64,000 bases of DNA, taken from Promerops cafer (Eukaryota > Chordata > Aves > Passeriformes > Nectariniidae). The position numbers and the translations under genes are program-made. Each line of letters opens with the position of its first letter. Position 1 is the first letter of the stretch. Of the stretch, positions 33,020 through 47,084 are shown piece after piece. Under the pieces are notes generated by a model that had not been told where the DNA came from, did not search any database, and saw nothing but the letters and a program-made list of their open reading frames with translations. Where the stretch lies: NCBI GenBank assembly GCA_013398275.1, contig VZSE01008498.1:81873-145872 (forward strand). Direction: 5' to 3'.

Positions 33020-33512
33020 TTCTTAAGTGTTTGTGTCCAGTTCCAGGCCCCTCAATTCCAGAAGGACATAAAGGTGCGGGAGTGGGTCCAGTGAAGGTCA
33101 GTGAAGCTGGCAAAGGGTCTAGAGGATAATGAGGAGCAGCCAAGGGAGCCAGGGTTATTTAGCCTGGAGAAAAGGAGGCTCAGGAATTACCTTTTCTCTC
33201 TCTACAGCTGCCTGGAAGGAAGGTGTAGTAAAGTGGAGGTCAGGCTCTTCTCCCGGGCTACCTGTGACAGGACTAGCCTCAGGCTGTGTCAGGGGAGGTT
33301 GGGCATCAGGAGGAATTTCTTCATGGAAAGAGCAGTTAAACATTAGAATGGATTGCTCAGGGAGGTGATGGAGTTGCTGCCCCTGGAAGTGTTTAAGGAA
33401 ACACTGGACATGGCACTTAGTGCCATGGTCTGGTTGACATGCTGGTGTTCAGTCATAGGCTGGACTTCATGATCTCAGAGGGCTTTTCCAAGCTAATGGA
33501 TTCTGTGATTAC
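33020..33512 (+). mobile_element. CR1 LINE 3' fragment (ORF2 C-terminus and 3'UTR)
   Basis: About 490 bases. The plus-strand translation contains LFSLEKRRLRNYLFSLYSCL and later RLGIRRNFFMERAVKH, the C-terminal end of CR1 ORF2. Then come the 3'UTR motif GGCTGGACTTCATGATCTC and the terminal ATTCTGTGATT. Frameshifts show it is inactive. Confidence 0.9.
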
Positions 33513-36500
33513 TTGGATCTGCTATACATAGTATTTAAGCATTCACCTTTGTTACGATGTATCTTGGTAGGTTCAGCAGCCACTTCTTCTGACTCTTGGG
33601 CATGGACTCTTGTGGATGAGTGCACAGAAGCCAGGTAGGGGGTTCTCTTTTGAACCCTCATAGTTCTATTTGCAACAGGAAGTGGGATGAGGTTAGAAGG
33701 CACCCCAGAGATGTCCCCTTCAGGAACCAAAAGGTTCCCTGTGTCTCTGTCCCTTGGAGTCAAGCTCCAGAGAGACACAGACAGTTACCCTTAATGGCCA
33801 TCATCAACGTGCAGTGTGTGCTTCTTCTGTGTCACTGTGGGGTTCCTGTCAGACACTGCTTCCACAGTGATAGTCAGCAATTATGTGTTGACATGGGAAC
33901 ACTTTCTTCTATTATTTCTCCAGACGTGGTTCTACGAGATTTCCCCCTCCCTCCACTCCTTCCTCATTTATTCCTGTTAAACATCACCTTGCTTTTCTAC
34001 TTGCGACAGCAAGTGTAGATACACTCAGTTTTGATTAAGAGATTTTAGCTTGTATGGTTTTTGTCTCGTTGCCAGCAGACAACACTTGTCAAGACAGCCC
34101 AGAGTGTCTCATGCACAGTGCACCTATGGCGTGCCTCTTGGCACACTAGAGGAAGGTTTAAGGAGGAAGGTTGTCCTCAGGGAAGTAAACAGCTAAAGGG
34201 ATTTAGTGGAAGCAGGATTTCTTAGCAGTCTTCTTGCAGTGGCCTCCAGTGACAGTGTTCTCCCTAATTCTGCTGTCAGGCCCCTCAGAGAGGTCAGTTT
34301 TGTAGGTGAGGAAAGATTTAACACAGGGAAACGGTTGGGAAGAAACGCACTTTAACACACACCAGCTCTGAACACCTTTAAATGGCAGCTTTTAATGAGC
34401 CAGGCCCTGTAACATGAAGGATTCTGAAAAGGAACAGGATTATTTCAGGAAGAGCAGGATGATTCTTTCTATTTTGTAATTGAAGCTTTGAATATTCCAA
34501 GTTATGTCTAATAACTTACTATTTATCACTGTTTCTCCAATTCATCTTCACTCAGCTCTGATCTTCAAGCTTTCTTTTAGACACATATATATGAAAGAAT
34601 CACACAATCCTGATTCTTAAATATCTTATTCCAAGTCTCTGAATTTTTTGTATCTTCTGTTGTAAGAAAGAGCTGTTGGACAAGACCTGTATGTATTTGC
34701 GAATATCTGCAAGTAAAGTTGCAATAGCAAGTCCTCCTAATGTGTATATATTTAACAGTGTAATTATTTATTTATGTTTCCATTCTATTTATTTAAATGT
34801 GCACATACATGTAAAAACCATGCTGTTTTGGTAAGAAATAAAACATATAAAGGGAAGAGCATTGTGCTACAAGTGTAACTGCATTTTCTCTCTGATTTTA
34901 CCACAACAAGGAACTCATCAAAAATCTATGCTGAGTGACCAAGCCAGAATGGCCAATGTGGACCTGATGTGGATGTCCGTGTCCCTGTCTCCCAGGCTTG
35001 GTCCAGTGTTTGTTGCCAGCACCTGAGCAGGAGCCTGCTTGCTCCAGAGCATGTCACATCAGGATGAGCACCACAGTGAATTTGCCATGCCCTACTGTAG
35101 CTTTTCTTTAACAATCATGTCAAAACCTATTTTGCTTCATATGTGGCAGCCCTGGTATCCAGCTATTCCTCTTCCACATCATGACATCTAGAGGACAGTA
35201 GTAAGAGTTTGCTTTAACCACCATGCCATGATTTTACCACAGGACTTGTTTACCTGAGGGGTACTTACAGCAAGCTTTGGTATAACTTCCATCATCATTT
35301 TGCCATGTCCGTGGCTTGTAGTTCCAAATAATTTCTCTTTTTCCATTTCTAGGGAGGCAAAGCAAATTTTTGTCAGCTGGCCTTTTCAGTATGGATTATT
35401 GTAAGAAGGAACTTAACACAAATAAAATCTCTTCTTATTAATACTCAATTTCTTATGTGTGTGGAGGTTACTGAAGGAAAGGATGAGACCTGCCCATTAT
35501 TACAATTCAAACACACAGTCATGCAATCAAAAATGTTGACATTTTTCCTCCAAAAATATTGTGGTAGCATCACTACTTTCCTCTAAGGAAAGAGGAGCAG
35601 GTTTCTTGCATAATTGTTTCTTATATTATACAATTGTTTCTATGTTATACAAGTTTCCTGTATCATTTGCATTCTACTTGGGATCTCTGGTCTCAGGGAG
35701 GCAGGCACGCCACCTGCTGTGGAAGATACAGAATAAAATCAAATATCATTTGAGAGAATAAAAGAAGCATGTGGAAAAGAAAATACTCCTAAAATATTGC
35801 CTTTCCTGGAATTTTGGTTTCTCAGGAAAGAAATAACCACAATTCAGGCTCTTTAAAAAAATCTCATTCTGAAGAAAATAAACATGGTACGGAGATGGGC
35901 AGTTTTTCTAGGTTTCTTTTGCCCATTTCTAGGTTAAATCATTAGGAGCTCAAAGGAGCCAACTGTAATTTGTAATTTCAAGGAGAGTGGGGGAAGTTTC
36001 AAGAGGAATAAAACCAATCTGCTCTCAGAGTAGTCTCAGCATCTCATTCCTGCTTTGTACACTACCTTCCTTTAGCAGACAAGATTAAGTAGAAGTAGAC
36101 CAGGGTTTTCTCTCGGCTTTTGGCCTGAAAAAGCAAACTTTTCAAGGCTTTATTTCAAGTCCTTGGAGACCTAAACCCAGCAATACAGCAGTCTCCTACC
36201 CAGACCTACAGCTGTAATGAGATGTAGATAACCTCTCCTCTGATCATACCAGCAAGAGCTGGCTAGCAGAGGAGAAAATCAGGATTTGTGGCATCCCCAA
36301 TCACTGCCAGGCTATGGAAGAGAGAAAAGAGCATGGCCAGCTCCAAAGGGACCTCTGAAAATTACAGTTCTTTTGCCAGATTCCACAGTATGAAAATCTC
36401 AGCAGCACTTTGTTTGTCTAGTATATTCCAAAAGAGAATTTAATAGAAAAAATGTTTTCTATGTTACTAATAAAGCTCCCTCTCCTTTGCCACTCCAGTT

Positions 36501-36549
36501 GAAAAGCCATTACCCCCTAGGTGGCACTGTACAATAAAGCAATGCATGT
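33513..36549. other. Intergenic region, no gene recognised
   Basis: About 3 kb. The open frames (33620-34018, 34926-35114) show no known domains. A 20-base unit is imperfectly repeated at 35612-35650. Otherwise it is AT-rich unique sequence. Confidence 0.7.
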
Positions 36550-36990
36550 TTAAATATGGAATGATCATTAAGAAAGAGTCAGGTAGGTTCAGGCAGGTGT
36601 AGAGAGTGATAAGGTCCCCCTTGAGCCTCCTCTTCTCCAGGTTAAACACCCCCAGCTTCTTCATCTGCTCCTCATAGGACTTGTGCTCCAGACCCTTCAT
36701 AAGCTTTGTTGCCTTTCTCTGGACACGCTCCAGCACCTCAATGTCTTTCTTGCAGTGAGGGGCCAAAGACTAAACACAGAACTTGAGGTGCCAAGCACAG
36801 AAGTACAATCACTGCCCTGGTGCTGCTGGCCACACTATTTCTTTTACAGACCAGGATGCCATTGGCCTTCTTGGCCGCCTGGGAACACTGCTGGCTCATG
36901 TTCAGCTGGATGTCAACCAACATCCCCAGGTACTTTTCTGCTGGGCATGTGAAATTCTTGTTTACAATGTAAACTAGCATAAGTATGTTG
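36550..36990 (-). mobile_element. CR1 LINE fragment, reverse-transcriptase C-terminus
   Basis: Minus-strand translation gives LGMLVDIQLNMSQQCSQAAK, KANGILVCKRNSVASSTRAV and, after a frameshift, IEVLERVQRKATKLMKGLEH and LGVFNLEKRRLKGDLITLY. These are the C-terminal segments of CR1 ORF2. It appears truncated at both ends and carries no clear 3' terminal repeat. Confidence 0.88.
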
Positions 36991-39900
36991 AATGTAGCTA
37001 TTAGTCTCAGCTTGGTAATCCTCTTTTTCTGAATCTGTCTCTCAAAGTTAATAAAACATGCTGCTGTGAATCTCATTTAAATACAGTATTTTTACTTTCA
37101 GAGTGGTATGGAATATATTTTCCTGGAAAATTATTGTGCATCGCACATATTTGTTCTGTCTGTGCTCAGTGAATAAACCAGCAGAGGCTGTGCTTACTTT
37201 AGCAAGTCATTCAGAGCAGCAGGAGCAGATTGGCAGCTGTAAACTGCAGGGGCTGAGGTTCCTCACAGCTCCAGTATATACTCACACAGAAGTTATTTTG
37301 CATCTGGTGGGAATTGGCCCAGTACTGCACATCATCATCACCTATTTCGAAACTCCCTGAAAAAAAACTCTCTCACAAAACTTCCGTGGGACCTCTAAGA
37401 AGTACCAAGTTCCCCTTTCACCTGTCTCACATAGATATGTTTCACACCAGTCTCCAGTATGTACATAAGACTTCACAGGCAGAAGGAAACCCTCTTTTCT
37501 CACTCCTCCAGTTTCTGAGTGACACTGTTTCACTTGTTTCATATCCTGCTTTTCACTCTGGTGCTGGAACATGGATTGCTTGGTGGCACAGGGGAGGAGG
37601 AATAGCCTTTGTCTTCCAGGCACTGTAGCAGTGCCAGGAAAACACCTTGAGTACATCCTTCTTACCCCTTGCTTTCACACACAAAAAAGAGACAGGATAT
37701 CTTTCTGACAGTGTTTATCATTGTGACAGCTTTGTTCACAGTCAGATAGAGATGCTGAGCCTAGGAGACAAGCTTAGACAGACAGGACGTTGGGATATGG
37801 AGAGAGAACAAGTGGGTGCAAAACTTCTAAGAGCAAGGGGGTACCACTGAAAAACAGGGAACTGTGGAGCATAAGGGATTTAGAGGAATGATGCCACAAT
37901 ATCCTTAATAATTACTGTAATTTCCTTTTGAGAAGAGGTGCTCTGCTTTTCTTCACGTTATAGTACCTGGTAAATAACTCCATCATGTACTTCCTCTTTA
38001 CTCTTTCAAGATCTCCTCTGATTTTCCTTGTATATGGTATTATGTGTTGTCCCTTCCTTTGGCTCTCACAATAGCATCATTTTCTTTTTCTGGTAACGTG
38101 TTTAAGTCCAGAGATCATCCAAATTGTGCCATGTAAGGCTTTCCTAGCATAAGAAACAAAATATGGTTTTGTATAATCTTCTTCATTTTTCTCTTCTGGT
38201 GTCGTCCAGAAGAAATCTGCCCACCCAATTACAATCACGCTGGCAAACAAAGAGGTTGTGGGAGGAGAACTATTCACATATCACCATACATTTTGGGTTG
38301 TTTACCTTCCTGTAGAGAAGGCCAGCACAAATCTTATAGAACTTTCATTTCCAGTTCAACTCTCAAATTGACTGGAGTACCTTTATTTCAACAAAAGTAT
38401 ACTAAGACCTAATCCATAACTTGCAGGAAGGCAAAATTTCCAGTGTTACCCAATTAGGAGTAAAAAGTCTCTAAAACATTTTGTGATTACATCAGTGCCT
38501 TTTAGTGCAAGCAGGAACTGATTTATTCCTAACAGGAGGATGTCTGCATGATATATGTGTTTATGGCCAATGTGTCAAGCACTACTTTATGCCCTTCAAC
38601 ATTGCAGAGCTTTGACTCTTTTTAAGACACAGAACTAGAAAGCAAATGTACCTGCATTGAATCAGAGGCTTTGAGGAAACATTGCTTCTTTCAGCCCAGC
38701 CTTAAGAATTCTTCCTGTGCTGGCACAAGCTGATATGCACACTTAGTAGGAAACTCTAATACTGGATGTCTTTGGTTTGCAACAGCTAGGAGGCTGGAGC
38801 TTATTAGTGAATCATGTTATGCCTCCAGGCACTGAAAAAGTAAATTCTTACTAATGACTTGTTTGTTGTAGTTATTATTCTCAGCATTTCTCCAGACATT
38901 CAGAAATAGATTATTTCTCTCTTGAGAAGTATAAAGCAATTTTTTTTTTCACTAAAGGAAAATATTATTTTGCTGATAAAGCCTGTATGAGATGTTGCAA
39001 AAGCCAAAAAATGTGTTCAGTATAGTTTTTCTACCTTAACGGTGTACTGTAGAATTTTTATGTATGTTCTCATTATTCTTCCTTATTTTTTTTAAGCTCT
39101 CACAGGCATTTGAGTAAATTTGAAGTATTTTTTCCTCCAAAACTTTTAGGAACTTAGAAACATAAAACTGCCACACAATTTGTTGAAAGATGTTAAGTCT
39201 ATAGTGATGGAGTTGTTTTTTTAAGAAATAGGAGGGGGTTTTACCTATTATTTGCCTAAAATTGTAGGCCTCTGTAAAACTTGAATCTAAATGCCTGCAC
39301 ATCTACAGATCATACAGAGATATATATCCCTATTTTGTTTGTTTGTTGTGAAAAGCAACAGGAAATACCCTGTTGGCAGCTACTGTTGTTCTCTGTGTTA
39401 GTCTGTGAGGTTCTGACTCAGACAGTCTCCAGTTCAAATCAAAACCTCAGGTTTTAATGATACATGATTAAATACAAAGGGGGTTTTGTTGGTTTTTAAA
39501 TTAAATTTTAACTTGCTGTGTTACATCCCAGGAACAAAATACTGCATGTGATCCTGGATGAATGCAGGACAAAAATCCTAACCCATATGTTTACTTTATT
39601 TCAATAGTTCATGTTGACTCTTGAAGTTCCAAATATATTTGACTGCAGTAGTAATTTCTGAAAGCTATTTTAGCTTCTTTCTATCTGTCCTTCCTGCCTA
39701 ATGTAAGTCAGTTGTAAATGCATGTGGCTTCAAAGGAAGGAGGAAAAAAGCATAATGAAAATAGTCAATGTGCTCCAAAATGTTAAAAAGATGGAAAACT
39801 ATTTAAAGAACAAAACATGTCTCAGGAGCTCAAGAATCACTGTGGACTGACATATGGTAATCGCATGTCAGCATATGCCTGTGCTGCTTCTACAGCACAT

Positions 39901-42900
39901 CTCCATTTGCTAAATTCTATTTGTGTCCAAAGTTGTAGCAAGAAGATCAAGTTTCAGTGCAGTTAGAAAAATGTACAAGCATGATAATGTTTAATTTTTA
40001 ATTTTCTGTAGAAGCAATCCTGCATATTTTTATTCTTTACTCCTTTTTCTGATTTCAGAGACCATCTTGACACTTCAATTTACCCATCTCACCCTGTGTT
40101 AAATTCTCAGTATCAGGAAAATTGGGACCAACTCCAAGATTAACAAATATTTAAGTTGCAGGGGGGGAAAAATTCAGAAGATGCAGTGCATAGAAACATG
40201 TAGAATAAGAAGAGGGGAAACAGTTTCAGTTTCCTGCTCTAAATCTAGTAATTAAATAATCTAATCACTGAGTCATTGTGTGTATTTGTTTCTGGTTTCT
40301 AGAACCCAGAAATCCCATTCTGAACTAAAGAGATCTCCCTTTGGAAAATTTTGCTGAACTTAATATAATTTTAGTTTCAATTAAATAGAAATATTAGAAA
40401 AGTGCTGGGAAATTTCATCTGCAAACTAGCTGTGAGTTATGAGCTAACCTCAATTTTCATGTTGTTTCCTAAGAAATATTCCTTCCTCCATCTCAAAGTT
40501 GAGGATATCTGTTTGTTTCAGTTTCATAACCCATGTTAAAGCTGACAAACTACATATTTGACTCATCTGTCTACAAGAAAAGTAGGTTATTAGGAGCTGC
40601 AAATAATGTCAACAATTACAGTAAAAATACTGAGTATTGTATATGGGTCTAAGATTCCTCCCATTACTACAGTGTAAATGGAAAGCATTTTACTTAAGGA
40701 TACTGCATGACAGGGATATAGGTTAGAGCAAGAAAAGATTCCAAGGGTAACATTGTATTGTTTGGGTTACACAGATAAAGTAAACGGAGAACTGTATTTC
40801 TATCTGGAAACACACAGTGAAGAATTTCAATTTCCAGTCAGATGGGCAGGGAGTGGATTCTCCTCTCAAGATAAACCCAAAATAACTTTGCCAAAGGAAT
40901 GTCTCTAGATTGATACTGCTATACTCCAGATGAGAAATTCCCCCACATTTCTGAGTCTCAAGCACAAATGAACACAGCAGACGGGTGAAGCAATCATTTA
41001 ATCATTCAGTTCCATTAAATGGGACATTGGGCAGCTACATGTGTCAAAAGCTAGAAAAAGGAGAGCTACTTTGAACATGCACAGGCCTCAGGATTGGAAA
41101 ACCACCACGATTTCTGCCCGAGGATTGTTGCACTGAAATCTCTTGGAGGTTTCTATCATTACCCAATGCTATGGTGGTGGCTGAGGAGAGGCTGTGCAAC
41201 GGTAACTGCAGTTTCTGCTTCACTGCATTACCTTGTAATGACATTAGCACATATTTTACATTCTGTGAGGGGAACGCTTCCCTCCTCCTCCTCCCTGCCG
41301 CTTAGAAACAGCGAAGAGATGAGATCTGACACTTGAAAATGCTACAGCACTGTGACCTCACCGGGGTATAAGACGGTCTTTAGTGGAGGCAGAAAATTCA
41401 GCTGCCTGAAGTACTTTTGCTTCGTCCAGCTTGTGTCCTACTGTCTGCAAAGCTGCTTCCAGACAGCAGTGCTTTGTTATTCACTTGACTTTACTAGCCC
41501 TTGTCAGAGTTAATTGGATTTGTGACATGGTCAGATGTTTATTTCTTGATTCTGTTGTCCCTTGCCTTACAGAACACATATGCCAGGGGAAACAACAGTA
41601 CTAAACTATGAAGAGATACATAGAAATGCTGTCCAACATTTTAGGAGATAAAATTTAAGGAAATATTTTTGCCCTCTAATTTATGACAATATTGTTACTT
41701 ACCTCTGAGTTATCACAATAATTAAAGCAGTTATAAAACCTTTTGTTTAAATATATCCACAGCTCTCTAGACAGTCAAATATCACTTTCATTAATGTGTT
41801 CATGCATAAATGCCCAACTAAACCTTATTGTAGCTGAATGCTATTTTGGGGAAGAATGCACATAAATCACATAAACACAAGGTTGCACTTTTGCTAAAAT
41901 CTCTTAGTTTATTAAGTATTTGAAAAACTTATGCTCTTCGTGAAAGCCACTGCCTCCAGTCATAATTTTATTATACCTTCCTTTGTGTAATAACTTTTGT
42001 TTTGTATGTGAGATTATATATAATAGTAGCTATACAACTCACTTTTTAAATCTTTGCTACTATTACTGATGTAGTATTTTGCTGTAAATATTTTTAAATA
42101 CAATGAAAAAAATGTTTATCAAGTTATTGATACCTCTAAATGATTTAAATCAAAAACCAAAAAAGGACTTAATTTACAATTGCTACAAAAAGCATGAGTT
42201 TTGGCATGGAATCCCAGAGAAGGTCTTATTCTGAAATGCAGTCTCCCTTCTTACAGAAGTTTTGGTTGGATGAGAGGCCCGAACGTGGCCTTAGAGAACA
42301 GATAAACACACGCTCACACCACTCTGGAAGTCACAGTGGATGCAGTCTTTTCTTCAGGCTTGAAACAAGAGTAAATTAACCACAGCCTTGTGTACAAAGA
42401 GTGTATAGAAATATCTGAACAGTCATTCATATGTCAACAAGAGCTAAATTTCATAGATGTTATATGATAACAGCATAGTAACAGCAGGAGGAGAAGGGAG
42501 AGACAGATTGACAAAGCAGTTAAGCATGGGCTTAACTTTAAGTTTGTATCCCAATCCTCATGAAGTCAACAGCTATGCAGTTGGAGCTATGCCAGGATGT
42601 AGCTGAAGATGTGATCATCATAGTCTACTTTATGTAAGCATGTTGTTATTAAGTTTGTAAGAAGAAATGGAGTTAGGCAGTTATTGGTAATCTGTAAGTG
42701 TTGTGAAAAACATGTTGGCAAAATTTTTATATTGCCCAGTGCAAGAGAATAATAAAATCAAAGAGAAACTACTTGTCATCATGTCAGAAAGAAACAGAAA
42801 ATTTCATTCTAATTTTATTAGTAACAGAGCCCCAGTGCTTTCAATACACATAAAACTGCAGTAGCACAGGGTAAATCAATCGAGCTTGGTTTCATTTTGG

Positions 42901-45900
42901 GCAGCTATTTGGAAGCATCTGCAAAATGCACAACAAGGCTAACCTCCACTCCAACATTTTGTACTAGCTGAGAAACAGAAGAGGAATATTTTAATTTTTT
43001 TTTAAATTACAGTGCTTCCACCTTTTTTACTGATTTTGACAGGCCATTGGTTCCTCAAATAGGGCAGAGTTTAGTCCTTCACTTCTTTCACTGTGAGGTA
43101 ACATGTATAAGCCAAAATAATGTCCACCTAGACTCTGAAACTGTTACTCTACCCCACTAGGAACTTCAGGAATGGGTTTACTGCCTTTAGTGGGACAAGG
43201 TCTGAAGTAAAATCAGTAAGCAAGTTTGCTGAAAAAGTTACCAAGCTGGAGAAGTTTTATCAGAATATCATATTCTATTGTATCACTGTTTCTATTTGCC
43301 AAATTAATTACAAGATTTTCTTATGCTCTACTGTATTATGTTAATTAAAAATTCTTCATTACATTTCCTTGAGGACAGTCATAAAAAAGGTACCATCTCC
43401 AGACAACAGTCTATAAAATATTTGATATATCACAGTTCCTTCATTACATTCACATGTGTCTTTAAATATCATTATTTAGCTGCAATAAAGTTGAGATTGA
43501 TTTATTTATTTACATGGAATCTAGTAGCAATCTACAAGCAATAGCTGGAGCAGAAAAAATAGTTCTTCCCCAACCCTACCTATTATTGTGGAATTGATTT
43601 ATTTTTGGAGTAGTGCTCCATTAGGAAAGATACGTTTTCTAGCAAGCTATTCAAAATGCAGCAAAATATTAAATACTAATCAGGAAAAGGAAGAAAATTT
43701 GCTTTGTGCACTTTTATTATTTATTAACCTGAGTTCACACTTACTTTTATACAAAGAGTTACACACCCCAGAATGCTCCATGCTCTTAAATTGTACTTTT
43801 CTCAGCTGTAAAAATAGAAGATAAAAAATACTAAGGTCAACAATCATGTACACACCAACATAAAGCTTATCAGCTTCTATTTATTCTTACAGTTCTTTCA
43901 CAATACATTATTAATACCAAGGCTGTATCAACTACCATGAATATTTAACTGATTAAAAAATTGCATGTTAGTCCACAAGATATTGCTGATGTCTGATTGA
44001 ATCTTAGATAAGATTAGATATTATTAGGGGGGGAAAAAAAGAATGTCTGTAAAGATAAAAGGAAAGCACAAAACCTCAACAAAACCTAATGCTAATGTCC
44101 GAAGCCAAATTCCAACTTAAAAAGCAACATTCCTCTAGACATGCTGTTGCATTTGGTGTCATTTCTTCATGACCCTTCCTCAGAAGCAGGACTGCTCCAA
44201 AGTGATGTGTTAAAGGCATCCATTCCTGTTTTCAGGTACAAGGCTTTCCTTAGTGACAGAAATAGGATGTCCACTTATGAAACAACATCTTAAAGAACTA
44301 CTGAAAGCTGGCACGAGATAAAACATTTCCTGGCCTGGAAGTTCCTTAGCTCCCAGCCCTGGCAGGAGGCAGGAGGCAGAGCACTGTTTTTCGGGGTGAC
44401 AAGGACCCTTTGGGAGGGAGTCCATCTGGACACCTGCTCTGGGACCTGCAGCCCTGCAAGTGCTGCCAGCCCTGACGCAGAGGCAGCTGCAGCTCTTGGA
44501 AGGCTGGGCCACCTGCCAAGTGGATGGGTAGAGAGCTGGCAGGCAACCAGCAAGTTTCTGGCAAAAATTTGACAATCCACAAGATTTCTCTTTTAAAAGA
44601 TAAGAATGCTACTTTCTCTTCACAACAAAATACTAAATAGTTTATGTTAGGAAGTGCATTTTGTACAAGTCCATTTTCTCCCTCCAAAAATACACATTGA
44701 GTAAAATTTAACTTTGTGGTGAAGTTCAGATAAAACCAAACATTAAGGAATATATACCTAATTAGTAAAATTAATATTGAAATAAAAAGAACCATATGAT
44801 CTACGTGGTATGTCTGTGTCATCTGTTGCTTGAGTAGTGCACTACTGGGCACTGTAGAAATTCTGCAATTAGTTCTAAGAAACACTCAAGTATCACAAGC
44901 AATGTATCTGCTTACCCACGGCACTTCCTCAGGCAGACCAGGGCCACATGCAGGCAGACAATGACTAGAACAAGGGGTTAAAATGTAACTCTCCCAAGTT
45001 TTTGTTGCCTTCCCTTAGCTAGAAATAGTAAAAGCATAATGTGATTTCCTGATATAGCTCAGTATGAAGTTGTCTCAGCAAAATTTTTAATCCATATTTT
45101 AGACATAAATTAGCACATATGAATGTTAATGGAGTTATAGTACTTACTGTGTCTGAGCTAGAATCTTCAACTTGGTAGTGCATTTTGCTTACATATTTAG
45201 AAGAGCAGGAAAATCTACAGCCCATCTACTGCCAAATAGAATAATAATTAAGTAATTAATCAGCAACTACTTAGCTCTTGAACTACCGAAGCTAAAGAAT
45301 TCTAGCAGCTATATTTTTGGGATTGAAGACTGAATCCACACTGATGGATCAAATGTTCCTTTTGCACTTGTGCAGTGCTTTACACTCTGACAGGGTGGCT
45401 GGCAGGCTCCAACCCAAGTTCACATTATTCAATATCTATATATTGTTTTACAGTCAGGAGTTTGCTATAAGGAATGCTGACAGAGTTGTCCCTTGTGAGT
45501 ACCTACATCTCACTGAATTTGGTTTTCAATATTCCCCCTTCAGCTTTAAACAAATGGATGTTTCATGCACCCAGCTAAGTATTAATTAGCCTGATGCCTA
45601 TCACTTGTGGGGAAAATGACTTTATGCCATCTAACATTCCTTCAGTGTGTGAGAACCAGTTTCAGCTGTTATGTGCATTTGAACTTCTGCTTTTTTTGTG
45701 CAGGAACCTAAACAATCTGTTAATGAAGGTATGAATCACTGTAGCAGAGAATCACCACCCCATTCTGTCCTTTGACAGGAAGAAAACACCAGCATTTATG
45801 GTATCCTTTTGCAGCCAGAAATTTCTGTTGTACCAGTACAAGACTTCCGAGAGAAAATATCTGGCAAAAGACAATGGAAAGTGCAAAGTCTTGTCTAAAA

Positions 45901-47084
45901 GTTTCTATTTTATATATTGCACTATTTAACTTCCTTGATGAAGGAAGGTGGTGAAGTTCAACTCTTCTTCCTTGACAGCCAGCAGGAATAGAGGTAGTCA
46001 GTACACATTTTAATGTGCTGCTGTCTCATGCACTCTCCGGACCATCGAGAGAAACTCTGCATTCCCTGTAAGGCTTCCACTGTGATGAATCTCATATGTT
46101 TGGGTGCCTTCCTAACAATACCTAGCAGAATCCAGCATACATGCTTATACTGTATGAGATTATAACAATTTTGTAAATGTGGAAGAGAGACACATTTTCT
46201 GAAGTCAATGAGTACACCTAGAAAAAACCATATCAAACAGGAAGGACTGCATTGCAGACCACTTGTATAAATCAAAGCCTTTTCTTGAGAGAAGGACACC
46301 TTTATTTCATTAATTGATATTAAGCTGAATTTCTTTGTCCACCTTGTGTATTCTTGGTCACTGAATTTTTCATGAGACAAAGCAAATGCTGATCCTCTAT
46401 GAGCTGTAAGGGAAAACAGCTGCTAGTCAGACCTGTGGTATTGAGAGCACTTGGTCAACCCAACTTCATAGAAGGTTTAAGTACCTCCAGACTGTACCAC
46501 ATCTGTCAAAGCAGCAGCAAACACAACATAAAATGTAGAGCAGGTCCAATTTTTACTGTGTCAGTAGAATCAGCCTGCAGTTATTTTTAACTGCCTTGGA
46601 AAGCTTAGCAGGCAGATACTGTTAATCCTTTAAAGGATTTGCAGGTATTCATAGCTTAATAAGTAAGTATAGTGGATTAAGCCAATAGGAGACTGTAGAC
46701 AGTCAAAGACAACATTTATATGCTAACATTAAAAAAATAAAAAGAGCAGTTTCTTTTATATAGTTCTTTCCTGACAACCTCCCTCAATTGTCAGTATGTG
46801 CCAGAATCCCATACAGTGAAATACGAAATAAAAACATTAGTCATTAATGTCAACATGTGTGATATTTAAGTTATCAGAAAGCAGTGAATTTCTGTTGACT
46901 TCTACTTCCATTATCCTATAAGTGCTTTTAAAAGCAGAACTGCATTGTGAAAACAAATTAAAAATACATCTACTTATGTAATAAATAAATAACAAAATTA
47001 AAATGGTAAAATTCATTTTAGTAAGAAGAAAAAAGGCTGAATTATTTTTATAGGTCGTATTTTATATTGCTTGTATTCTTTTTC
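36991..47084. other. Long intergenic region, no gene recognised
   Basis: About 10 kb, mostly AT-rich unique sequence. A weak TATA-like element lies at 41366-41373. A GC-richer patch with overlapping open frames lies at about 44330-44560. None of the open frames (for example 37314-37628, 44346-44885, 45958-46380) resembles a known protein or is flanked by convincing splice sites in a consistent frame. Confidence 0.65.

Noticed and set aside
44346..44885. 179-codon minus-strand open frame in the intergenic region
   Set aside because: No similarity that I recognise; it overlaps two other open frames over the same GC-richer patch, and there is no promoter or splice support.
45958..46380. 140-codon minus-strand open frame
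   Set aside because: No known domain, promoter or flanking exons; treated as chance.
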